Source of the DNA: an uncultured Maribacter sp.
GTDB taxonomy: Bacteria; Bacteroidota; Bacteroidia; Flavobacteriales; Flavobacteriaceae
Assembly (NCBI RefSeq): GCF_947495965.1
Contig: NZ_CANMBB010000010.1
Span: forward strand, 62,001 to 126,000
Reading direction: 5' to 3'
DNA length: 64,000 nt
The notes below the pieces were generated by a model, which did no database searches, was not told where the DNA came from, and worked only from the letters and a program-made list of their open reading frames with translations. Below, in pieces: positions 16,257-23,850 of this stretch; the stretch's first letter is position 1; every line of letters starts with the position of its first letter. A program made the translations under genes and the position numbers.

Positions 16257-18113
16257 ATGCTTAAGAAGGACTTAAAACTTGCTAATAATTATTTAATAAA
16301 ACAGCTGCCAAAAGCTACTGCTTTTATTAATAGTAAGTTCGAAGTAATCCATGCCTCTAACCAATGGATTAAAGAATTTAATTTTGAAACTAGAAACGTT
16401 TTTGGAAAATCTGTTTTCAGCTTATTTAAAGATGGAGAGAAAAATGAAGAATGGAAATTAATTCTTGATAAATGTTTAAAAGGCCAACCAAGCGACCTTT
16501 TTAATATAGAATTTAAAGACCCTAACGGCAATACACAATGGTTTGAGTGGTCTAATATACCATGGTATGATAGTGAAGAAAATATTGTTGGTGTTATTAT
16601 TCAAGCAGAAAATATAACCTCTAGAGTAATAAATGAAATACAGATAGAAAAGTTAGAAGCCCTACTTTTAGAAAAATCTGAAATTACTAAAATTGGAACT
16701 TGGGATTATAACATAAAAACAAACAAATTAAATTGGTGCGACATTACGAAAACCATACATGAGGTGCCATTAGACTTTATTCCAAATGTAGATACGGCTA
16801 TAAATTTTTATAAAGATGGTATTAGCAGAAATACTATTTCTATGGCTTTTCATAATGCCATGATAAATAACAAACCTTGGAGCGAAAAATCGCAAATAAT
16901 TTCTGCTAATGGAATAGAAAAATGGGTGATAGCTACAGGCCAGCCAGTATTTAAAAATAATGAACTAATTGGTTTAATAGGAACTTTTCAAGATATTTCT
17001 GACCAAGTAGAAGGCGACAATAAAATAAAAGAGAACGAGCATTTATTAAAAACACTAATAGACAACCTACCTTTAAATGTATATATAAAGGATAGAGAAT
17101 CTAGAAAAATTTTAGCAAACAAATCAGAATGCGAATATATGGGTGTTAGTGGCCCAAGTGAATTATTAGGTAAAAATGATTACGATTTCTTTACTAAAGA
17201 AGTTGCTGCAGAGAATATAAAAGACGATGTGAGTGTCATAAAATCACTCCGTCCTATTTTAAATAAAGAAACTGTTAGCATAAAAAAAGATGGCAACGCC
17301 ACAACGTTTCTTATTTCTAAAATACCCCTTACTAATGATAAAGGAGAGGCGTATGGCATTGTAGGTATAAGTACAGATATTACGCATTTAAAACAAAAAG
17401 AAGAAGAATTAAGACATCTAATAAATGTAACTTCATTACAGAATAAAAAATTAATAAATTTTGCGCATATTGTTTCGCATAATTTAAGGTCTCATACTGC
17501 CAATTTCTCAATGCTTCTAGACTTTTTATCTCATGAAAAAGAAGAAACAGAAAAGGAGAACATCTTACAAATGCTTAGGAATGCTTCTGATAATTTATTA
17601 GAAACCTTAGACAACCTTAATGAAGTAGTAGCAATTAGCACTAACATTAATATAGAAAAAACTCCTGTTAAATTAAATAACAAAATAGAAGATGTTAAGC
17701 AAAACTTATCTTCCTATATCGTTCAAAACAAAGCAACAATAGTAAATGAAATTCCTATTAATGCAGAAATAAAAGTAATTCCAGCATATATAGATAGCAT
17801 ATTAATGAACTTTATTACTAATGGAGTAAAGTATAAAAATCCAGACAAAGACCCTATTGTAAAAATTAGTTATAAGAAAGAAAATAATTATTCTGTTGTT
17901 AGTATTTCAGACAATGGGCTAGGTATTGACTTAAAAAAGTACGGTTCTAAATTGTTTGGCATGTATAAAACTTTTCATAATCATAAAGATTCTAGGGGTA
18001 TTGGTCTATACATTACAAAAAACCAAATTGAAGCCATGAATGGCAAAGTAACCGTAACCAGCAAAGTGGGAGAAGGAACCAAATTTAACATATTTTTCAA
18101 TGACAAAGATTAA
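16257..18113 (+). CDS. PAS-domain sensor histidine kinase
   Basis: A cytoplasmic-looking histidine kinase of about 618 residues with no membrane helix. It has three PAS/PAC-like regions (FINSKFEVIHASNQWIKEF; a second around NKLNWCDITKTIHEV; a third around IDNLPLNVYIKDRESRK), then the phosphoacceptor motif NFAHIVSHNLRSHT. The HATPase domain shows NFITNGVKYKNPD, SDNGLGIDL and DSRGIGLYITKNQ. The ATG at 16257 is used here. The frame is open upstream to a TTG at 16188, which would add 23 residues. The partner response regulator overlaps its 3' end by 14 bp. The signal sensed is unknown, and PAS domains without membrane segments point to an internal cue. Confidence 0.88.
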   Translation: MLKKDLKLANNYLIKQLPKATAFINSKFEVIHASNQWIKEFNFETRNVFGKSVFSLFKDGEKNEEWKLILDKCLKGQPSDLFNIEFKDPNGNTQWFEWSNIPWYDSEENIVGVIIQAENITSRVINEIQIEKLEALLLEKSEITKIGTWDYNIKTNKLNWCDITKTIHEVPLDFIPNVDTAINFYKDGISRNTISMAFHNAMINNKPWSEKSQIISANGIEKWVIATGQPVFKNNELIGLIGTFQDISDQVEGDNKIKENEHLLKTLIDNLPLNVYIKDRESRKILANKSECEYMGVSGPSELLGKNDYDFFTKEVAAENIKDDVSVIKSLRPILNKETVSIKKDGNATTFLISKIPLTNDKGEAYGIVGISTDITHLKQKEEELRHLINVTSLQNKKLINFAHIVSHNLRSHTANFSMLLDFLSHEKEETEKENILQMLRNASDNLLETLDNLNEVVAISTNINIEKTPVKLNNKIEDVKQNLSSYIVQNKATIVNEIPINAEIKVIPAYIDSILMNFITNGVKYKNPDKDPIVKISYKKENNYSVVSISDNGLGIDLKKYGSKLFGMYKTFHNHKDSRGIGLYITKNQIEAMNGKVTVTSKVGEGTKFNIFFNDKD

Positions 18114-18504
18114 TTCTATCTGTATAATAGACGATGACCCTATAACCGTATTTGGCATTCAAAAAATGCTAGGATTAGTCACGGAATATGAACAACTTTA
18201 CAAATTTGTTAACGGAAAAGCTGCTATAGATGGGATTATAGATATGCTAAACAATAACACCCCATTACCGCAAGTAATTTTTCTTGACATAAATATGCCA
18301 ATAATGGATGGATGGCAATTTCTTGAAGAATTTATTAAACTTAAAATAAAAGAAACTGTTCGTATTAATATTGTTACCTCTTCTATAGATGATTTTGACC
18401 GTAACAATTGGAACCACTACAAAGAACAAACGCACCATTTAATTACTTTTAACAATAAACCAATTAAAAAAGAAGAAATGAAACAAATTACAAAAGTTGC
18501 ATAA
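18100..18504 (+). CDS. Single-domain response regulator
   Basis: A 134-residue receiver-only protein. The acidic pair lies in IIDDDPITVFGIQKML, the phosphorylatable Asp in VIFLDINMPIMDGWQFLEEF, the conserved Thr/Ser in NIVTSSID and the conserved Lys in FNNKPIKKEEM. There is no output domain, so it must signal through protein contact or phosphotransfer. It overlaps the histidine kinase gene by 14 bp and is its obvious partner. Such kinase plus stand-alone receiver pairs are frequent in Bacteroidota. Confidence 0.9.
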   Translation: MTKINSICIIDDDPITVFGIQKMLGLVTEYEQLYKFVNGKAAIDGIIDMLNNNTPLPQVIFLDINMPIMDGWQFLEEFIKLKIKETVRINIVTSSIDDFDRNNWNHYKEQTHHLITFNNKPIKKEEMKQITKVA

Positions 18505-18526
18505 AACACAATTATAAGATTTTACC

Positions 18527-18534
18527 TATTTTTG
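18527..18534 (+). promoter_or_regulatory. Candidate -7 element of the M14 peptidase gene
   Basis: TATTTTTG matches TAnnTTTG, 47 bp before the start codon. The nearest upstream TTG is 27 bp away, longer than usual. Confidence 0.45.
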
Positions 18535-18581
18535 TGATAATAAAATACAATACATTTTACATGTAAACGTATTTTAAACAA

Positions 18582-20330
18582 ATGATAATGAGAATCTTAT
18601 TAAGCATACTAAGTTTAGTTTTACTTTTTTCTTGTGAAACTACTGAGGAAGAAAAAAAAGCAGAATTTTCTACCCCTTTTGAAAAATCTTCTGGATCACA
18701 AACTGCCACTTATGAAGAAGTTATTTCTTTTTACTTAAAACTAGCTAAAGAGTATTCTTCCATTAATGTACAAACTATTGGAGAAACAGATAGCGGACAC
18801 CCATTACATTTAGTAACATATAATCCTGAAGGCGAATTTAATTTTAAGAAAATAGACCCAAAAAAAGTTACCATACTCATAAACAATGGCATTCACCCAG
18901 GAGAATCGGACGGTATAGATGCCACTATGTTACTATTTAGAGACTTAGCAAATAAAGAAACAGAAACCCCAAAAAACACAATTTTAACCACTATTCCAGT
19001 ATACAATATAGGTGGTATTTTAAACCGAAATTCCACTTCAAGAGCCAATCAAAACGGACCTGAATCTTATGGGTTTAGAGGCAATGCTTTAAATTATGAT
19101 TTAAATAGAGATTTTATTAAATCAGACACCAAAAACTCTAAAACTTTTACCCAAATTTTTCATCTTGTAAAACCCGATATTTTTATAGACAATCATGTAA
19201 GTAATGGTGCAGATTACCAATATACACTTACACACTTATTTACCCAACACAATAAACTTGGAGGTAAATTAGGCAACTATTTACATAAAGAACTCATGCC
19301 TAACTTAGAAATTGAGTTAGAAAAAAAGAATTGGGACATAACACCTTTTGTAAATGTATACAACCAAGCTCCAGAAATTGGTTTTTCTCAATTTATGGAT
19401 AACCCCAGATACTCTACAGGATACACTACATTATGGAACACGCTAGGCTTAATGGTAGAAACACATATGTTAAAACCTTACAAAAAAAGGGTTTTAGGCA
19501 CGTATAGTTTATTACAATCTATGATTACCATAAGTGAGAAAAACTATAAGGAAATAAAAGAAATAAGAAAAGAATCTATAAAAAATTTTAGCACCTTAAA
19601 GCATTATCCTATAGGATGGGAAATAGATACTGTAAAAAATACAAAACTAAGTTTTAAAGGTTTTAAAGCAGATACTCTTATTAGCGAAATAACAGGCCTA
19701 CCTAGATTAAAATATGATAGAGCAAAGCCTTTTACAAAAGAAGTTACCTATCAAAATTATTATAAAGCAACAGATTCTATTACTGTACCCAAAGCTTATA
19801 TCCTAAAAAAAGAATGGACTAAAGTTATTGATCTTTTATCTCTTAACCATATAGAATATTCTTTAGTAGAAACGGATACTGTAGTTACTTTAGAAAACTA
19901 TAGGATAAAAAGTTTTGAAACAAATACATTCGCCTATGAAGGGCATTATAACCACTATAACACAACCATAGAAAAATCTTTTAACAAAACAACATTACAT
20001 AAAGGAGACTACATAATACCTACAAACCAAACTGGCATAAGATACATCATAGAAACTCTTGAACCTGCCTGTGTAGATTCTTTTTTCAACTGGAATTTCT
20101 TTGACACTATTCTTCAACAAAAAGAACATTTTTCTCCTTATATTTTTGAAGATACAGCTCTAAGAATACTTCAAAAAGACTCTATATTAAGAAACAACTT
20201 TTTAGAAAAAAAGACGAAAGATTCAATTTTTGCAGATAATTGGGAAATGCAATTAAACTGGCTTTACAAAAATTCTAAATATTACGAAAAAGAGCACTTA
20301 AGCTATCCAGTTTATAGAGTTCCTAAATAG
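18582..20330 (+). CDS. M14-family zinc carboxypeptidase-like lipoprotein
   Basis: A 582-residue protein with a lipoprotein signal (LLSILSLVLLFSC, Cys18), so it is membrane-anchored outside the cytoplasm. The peptidase domain carries the M14 zinc ligands His105 and Glu108 in NNGIHPGESDGID, a third His in FIDNHVSNGADYQYT near residue 205, the conserved NRDF substrate segment and a catalytic-type Glu in LMVETHMLKPYKKR. The C-terminal half is a less conserved region likely to form a beta-rich accessory domain. An ATG at 18588 is an alternative start. The substrate is unknown; peptide or peptidoglycan fragments are plausible. It is monocistronic. Confidence 0.88.
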   Translation: MIMRILLSILSLVLLFSCETTEEEKKAEFSTPFEKSSGSQTATYEEVISFYLKLAKEYSSINVQTIGETDSGHPLHLVTYNPEGEFNFKKIDPKKVTILINNGIHPGESDGIDATMLLFRDLANKETETPKNTILTTIPVYNIGGILNRNSTSRANQNGPESYGFRGNALNYDLNRDFIKSDTKNSKTFTQIFHLVKPDIFIDNHVSNGADYQYTLTHLFTQHNKLGGKLGNYLHKELMPNLEIELEKKNWDITPFVNVYNQAPEIGFSQFMDNPRYSTGYTTLWNTLGLMVETHMLKPYKKRVLGTYSLLQSMITISEKNYKEIKEIRKESIKNFSTLKHYPIGWEIDTVKNTKLSFKGFKADTLISEITGLPRLKYDRAKPFTKEVTYQNYYKATDSITVPKAYILKKEWTKVIDLLSLNHIEYSLVETDTVVTLENYRIKSFETNTFAYEGHYNHYNTTIEKSFNKTTLHKGDYIIPTNQTGIRYIIETLEPACVDSFFNWNFFDTILQQKEHFSPYIFEDTALRILQKDSILRNNFLEKKTKDSIFADNWEMQLNWLYKNSKYYEKEHLSYPVYRVPK

Positions 20331-20557
20331 GAATAACGGTCTTTTGTGTAAACATAGATAATAAAGGCGCTGCTCTAGAAACAAGCACGGAGGATAATTT
20401 TATTTTATCATTTAAAAACCAAATTAAAAAATTTGTTGGGTTTTGGTAATACACATAAGCCTACAAGAAATGGCTATGTTTATAAACGTTATTGTGAAAT
20501 TTTTTTTAATTAGTTATGTTTTACAGCTAGGTCAAATTTTAATCTGATTTTTATGCT
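20331..20557. other. Intergenic region between M14 peptidase and VOC gene
   Basis: 227 bases between two convergent genes. No ORF, tRNA or strong terminator hairpin is seen. Together with the adjacent VOC gene it lacks the look of the surrounding core operons. Confidence 0.4.
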
Positions 20558-20947
20558 CTAAAATTCAAAATCCTTTATTGGGGAAGAAACATCCACTAAA
20601 GTTCCGTTCGGGTCTTTCAATAATAATCTTCTTTGTCCGTAAAATGTATCTTTCGGTTCGCTTAAAATTTCAAATTTTTCAGATTCTGCTATTTTAAATA
20701 TTTCGTCCACATTTTCAACTACGAACGTCACATAAAACCCTTGCGGATTGTTTTGAGAATCTTTCGGTACAATTTCATTTGTTCGGTCAATTAATCCCAA
20801 TTCCAATTTTTGATCCTTTGAAATTAGATGAACAAACCAATCGCTATCATAATTCACATTAAAGTCAAACAATTTGGTATAAAAATAGCTGCTTTCCGTT
20901 AAATTGACTGAGCAAATATTTGTCATCATTCGATTAATTGTCTTCAT
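20558..20947 (-). CDS. VOC (glyoxalase/dioxygenase fold) family protein
   Basis: A protein of about 129 residues with a single VOC domain. It opens with NICSVNLTESSYFYTKLFDF, has a middle strand GFYVTFVVENVDEIFKIAE and ends with RRLLLKDPNGTLVDVSSP, the usual pattern for small glyoxalase/bleomycin-resistance-like proteins. The start at 20947 (MKTINRMM) is chosen because homology begins just after it; the frame is open 17 codons further upstream. Codons rich in TCG, ACG and CGN set it apart from its neighbours and suggest later acquisition. The substrate cannot be inferred. Confidence 0.8.
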   Translation of the reverse strand: MKTINRMMTNICSVNLTESSYFYTKLFDFNVNYDSDWFVHLISKDQKLELGLIDRTNEIVPKDSQNNPQGFYVTFVVENVDEIFKIAESEKFEILSEPKDTFYGQRRLLLKDPNGTLVDVSSPIKDFEF

Positions 20948-21004
20948 TTTTCCTGTTTTTAATTCCAATAATGCGTCTATTTTTTCAAATGTGCACAACG
21001 CCTT

Positions 21005-21595
21005 TTATTCGTCAAAAAGAATTTTAATATTAACATAAGAGTTACGCAAAAGCTCTTTAATTTTTTTAGGCCCTCGCCATTTTACTTTCCCAATGCCTTC
21101 ACTTTTTTGTCCTTTTAGCTCGCCATCAAAACTAGTTTTCATAGCAAACCAATGCACTTCTTTCAGCTTATAAATATTATTCCTTTTAAAAATATGATAG
21201 GTTGTTTTTAAAAAATTCTGAATTTCTAGACCTCTAACCCCAGTCTCCTCTTCTACTTCACGTATAGCACATTCCTCAATAGTTTCTCCTGGGTCTAATT
21301 TCCCTTTTGGTAAATCCCATTTATCATTCCTATAAATAAAAAGTACTTTTCCTTTATCATTAGTTACTACCCCTCCTGCTGCTGCAACTAAAGGAATTTT
21401 TTCTGTAAATTTTATTAATATCTCCTCCGCAACGGGATGATATATGTAGGCTTTAAAAAACTTTTTCTTATTTAACGCACTAATTGCTTCATCTATAGCA
21501 TCTTCGTTGTTTAATAAAAAAACATTGTTACTACTTGTCTCTGGCATTTTATTTGTTAAAATAAGAGGCAATTCATTCACAAAAACTTTATACAT
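21005..21595 (-). CDS. Nudix hydrolase
   Basis: A 196-residue protein with a C-terminal Nudix domain (about residues 65-195). The Nudix box is complete, from GKLDPGETIEECAI through REVEEETGVRG, giving the Mg2+-binding Glu residues. The N-terminal about 60 residues are a separate small region typical of flavobacterial homologues. Family members hydrolyse nucleoside diphosphates linked to another moiety, and the substrate cannot be read from the motif. The start codon lies only 7 bp from that of the divergent pyrE, so the two genes' promoters must overlap each other's coding sequences. Confidence 0.92.
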   Translation of the reverse strand: MYKVFVNELPLILTNKMPETSSNNVFLLNNEDAIDEAISALNKKKFFKAYIYHPVAEEILIKFTEKIPLVAAAGGVVTNDKGKVLFIYRNDKWDLPKGKLDPGETIEECAIREVEEETGVRGLEIQNFLKTTYHIFKRNNIYKLKEVHWFAMKTSFDGELKGQKSEGIGKVKWRGPKKIKELLRNSYVNIKILFDE

Positions 21596-21598
21596 TTG
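21591..21598 (+). promoter_or_regulatory. -7 element of pyrE, very close to the start codon
   Basis: TACATTTG matches TAnnTTTG and ends 4 bp before the pyrE ATG (21603). If functional, transcription would begin at or near the A of the ATG, giving a leaderless or nearly leaderless mRNA. Confidence 0.45.
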
Positions 21599-21602
21599 CG
21601 TT

Positions 21603-22244
21603 ATGGTTTTAGATAAAGATACAGCTAAAAAAACAGCAGAACTACTATTGCAAATTAATGCAATAAAGTTGAAACCAGAAAATCCTTTTACATGGGCTTC
21701 TGGATGGAAATCTCCAATATATTGTGATAATAGAATTATACTCTCTTATCCTACAATACGCAACTATATTAAAGAAGAAATAGCAAAACAAGTAGAAAAA
21801 CTTTACGGCAAACCAGATGTTATTGCTGGTGTTGCTACAGGAGCTATTGGAATGGGAGCTTTAGTAGCAGATTATCTAGGTTTACCTTTCATTTATGTTC
21901 GTCCAGAACCAAAATCTCATGGAAGAAAAAACCAAATAGAAGGTTATTTAGAAGCTAACCAAACTGTAGTAGTTATAGAAGATTTAATAAGTACTGGTAT
22001 GAGTAGCCTAAATGCTGTAGATGCCCTAAGAGAGCAAAATGCTAATGTAAAAGGAATGATAGCAGTTTTTACCTATGGTTTTGATGTAGCTGAAAAGAAT
22101 TTTGCAGATAAAGATGTAGACCTTCACACTTTAGGAGATTATGCCTATTTAATGGAGCAAGCATCTAACACAGGATACATAAAAGAAGAACAATTAAACA
22201 CCTTAATGGAGTGGCGTAAAAATCCATCCCAATGGAACCAATAA
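21603..22244 (+). CDS. pyrE: Orotate phosphoribosyltransferase
   Basis: A 213-residue enzyme joining orotate to PRPP in pyrimidine synthesis. Recognisable segments are NPFTWASGWKSPIYCDNR (orotate site), VIAGVATGAIGMGALVAD, the flexible catalytic loop PEPKSHGRKNQIEG and the PRPP-binding motif VVVIEDLISTGMSS. The start at 21603 (MVLDKDTAKK) fits family length; the frame is open upstream into the Nudix gene on the other strand but that part is not conserved. An SRPBCC-fold gene follows 7 bp downstream in the same operon. Confidence 0.96.
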   Translation: MVLDKDTAKKTAELLLQINAIKLKPENPFTWASGWKSPIYCDNRIILSYPTIRNYIKEEIAKQVEKLYGKPDVIAGVATGAIGMGALVADYLGLPFIYVRPEPKSHGRKNQIEGYLEANQTVVVIEDLISTGMSSLNAVDALREQNANVKGMIAVFTYGFDVAEKNFADKDVDLHTLGDYAYLMEQASNTGYIKEEQLNTLMEWRKNPSQWNQ

Positions 22245-22251
22245 TATATTT

Positions 22252-22644
22252 ATGTTTTTAGAAACACCAAAAAAGAAAATTGCGAAAGGAGATAAAGCAA
22301 CCTTTGAATTTTTAACTAACCTTGAAAATTTTGAGCAATTAATGCCAGAAAATATCGCAAAGTTTGAGGTCCTGTCTGAAGATAGATTCTTATTTGCGTT
22401 AAAAGGAATGCCAGAAATTGTACTAGAAAGAAAATCGCAAACACCTTATAGCAAATTAGTTCTAGGAGCTGCTAGTGAAAAATTACCATTTACTTTAACA
22501 GCAGACATTACTGCTGTAAATACTAATGAAAGTGAAGTAGTATTAAGTTTTTCAGGAGAATTTAATGCTATGATGGCAATGATGATAAAATCTCCTATTA
22601 CAAATTTCATGGGAACACTATCTGAAAATCTTACAAAAATTTAG
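22252..22644 (+). CDS. SRPBCC-fold protein, function unknown
   Basis: A 130-residue protein that looks like a START/Bet v1-like (SRPBCC) domain: FLETPKKKIAKGDKATFEFL, the ENFEQLMPENIAKFEVL helix and alternating strands to the C-terminus. Such folds form hydrophobic ligand pockets. It directly follows pyrE and is probably co-transcribed. Its stop codon overlaps that of birA on the opposite strand (TTAG shared by both). The ligand and role are unknown. Confidence 0.75.
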   Translation: MFLETPKKKIAKGDKATFEFLTNLENFEQLMPENIAKFEVLSEDRFLFALKGMPEIVLERKSQTPYSKLVLGAASEKLPFTLTADITAVNTNESEVVLSFSGEFNAMMAMMIKSPITNFMGTLSENLTKI

Positions 22645-23372
22645 TATTTAAGATTTAGTTCTTTTAATCCATATTCTTTTAAAATAGAATCTTCTAACTC
22701 CACAAGGAGCTTTCCCTGTGGAGAAACACCTCTAATAAAACCCATTATTAAATTACCATTACTATCTTCAAAAGTAGATGGTTTATTAATTCTAAACATA
22801 TTAGCCTCATAAACAGACCACAATACTTCTTTATCCATATTTTGAAAAGAAGATAAGTGATCTTTCAAATCTTTAAGTATTAATTGCAATAACTCATCTA
22901 AATTAATACTTTTACCCAACAACAATTTTAGAGAAGAGACGTTTAATAAGTTATTAAAAACTATTTGGTTAACATTTAACCCTATTCCAATTATTGAAGT
23001 TTGTATTTTACTTCCAGAAAGTGAATTTTCTATGAGTATTCCGCAAATTTTTGAAGTACCTGACAGAATGTCGTTTGGCCACTTTATAGTTAAATTAGGG
23101 ACTTTTAAATTATGTAATGTCTCATAGATAGATAAAGAAATACAAATACTTAATAAAAATTGATTATCGATAGAAAAATTATTAAACTTTTTTAACACAC
23201 TAAAAGTCAGATTTTTACCTTCTTCAGAGTTCCAAGAAGTTCCCATTTGTCCTCTACCAAATGTTTGCTTTTTTGCGGTAACAACTGTAAAATCCTTAAC
23301 AGAAGAAGACAACATTAAATCTTTCAAATACACATTTGTAGAGCTCGTGGCATTAAGTTTGATTATCTCCAT
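22641..23372 (-). CDS. birA: Biotin--[acetyl-CoA-carboxylase] ligase
   Basis: A 243-residue biotin protein ligase without the N-terminal DNA-binding domain of E. coli BirA, so it is a ligase only and not a repressor. The biotinyl-AMP loop FGRGQMGTSWNS, the KWPNDILSG motif and CGILIENSL are present. The start at 23372 (MEIIKLNATSSTN) is supported by a promoter whose -7 box (23388-23395) covers the alternative upstream ATG. It should biotinylate pyruvate carboxylase and acetyl-CoA carboxylase. It is divergent from rsfS. Confidence 0.93.
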   Translation of the reverse strand: MEIIKLNATSSTNVYLKDLMLSSSVKDFTVVTAKKQTFGRGQMGTSWNSEEGKNLTFSVLKKFNNFSIDNQFLLSICISLSIYETLHNLKVPNLTIKWPNDILSGTSKICGILIENSLSGSKIQTSIIGIGLNVNQIVFNNLLNVSSLKLLLGKSINLDELLQLILKDLKDHLSSFQNMDKEVLWSVYEANMFRINKPSTFEDSNGNLIMGFIRGVSPQGKLLVELEDSILKEYGLKELNLKY

Positions 23373-23387
23373 TGATATTCTTTTTGA

Positions 23388-23415
23388 CAAACTTATAATG
23401 TATTGTTAAAAACAA
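23388..23415 (-). promoter_or_regulatory. Promoter of birA
   Basis: On the minus strand TTG (23413-23415), a 17-bp spacer and TAAGTTTG (23388-23395) match the Bacteroidota TTG-N17-23-TAnnTTTG consensus. Transcription would start about 10 bp before the birA ATG. Confidence 0.65.
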
Positions 23416-23438
23416 GAGGTAAAAGAACAAAAAAATAA

Positions 23439-23446
23439 TAACTTTG
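23439..23446 (+). promoter_or_regulatory. -7 element of the rsfS-ftsH operon
   Basis: TAACTTTG matches TAnnTTTG, 19 bp upstream of the rsfS start; no -33 TTTG at standard spacing. Confidence 0.5.
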
Positions 23447-23465
23447 TATAAACTAAAAATTTTGA

Positions 23466-23843
23466 ATGCAGAAAGGGAAAGTTAGTCCAGATGAGTTAAT
23501 TGCATTAATTTTACAAGGAATTGAAGAAGTAAAAGGAGTTGATATAAACTTACTTGATTTAAGAGAAATTGAAAATACAGTATGCGACTATTTTATAATC
23601 TGTAACGGTACATCAAATACACACGTAAAAGCAATAGTCGGCTCTATCCAAAAAACAGTTAGTAAAGCTATTAAAGATAAACCTTGGCATGTAGAAGGCG
23701 AGGATAACGCGGAGTGGGTTTTAATGGATTATGTAAATGTAGTGGTACATGTTTTTCAAAAACAAGTACGCGAATTTTACGACATAGAAGGTCTATGGGG
23801 TGACGCAAAATTTTCTACCATAGAAACTAGCATAAATAATTAA
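23466..23843 (+). CDS. rsfS: Ribosome silencing factor RsfS
   Basis: A 125-residue RsfS/Iojap protein, which binds ribosomal protein L14 and blocks joining of the subunits during starvation. Family landmarks are VDINLLDLREIENTVCDYF, IICNGTSNTHVKAIVGSI, PWHVEGEDNAEWVLMDYVNV and VHVFQKQVREFYDIEGLW. It is first in a plus-strand operon, 7 bp before ftsH, a pairing common in Bacteroidota. Confidence 0.94.
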   Translation: MQKGKVSPDELIALILQGIEEVKGVDINLLDLREIENTVCDYFIICNGTSNTHVKAIVGSIQKTVSKAIKDKPWHVEGEDNAEWVLMDYVNVVVHVFQKQVREFYDIEGLWGDAKFSTIETSINN

Positions 23844-23850
23844 TAAAAGA

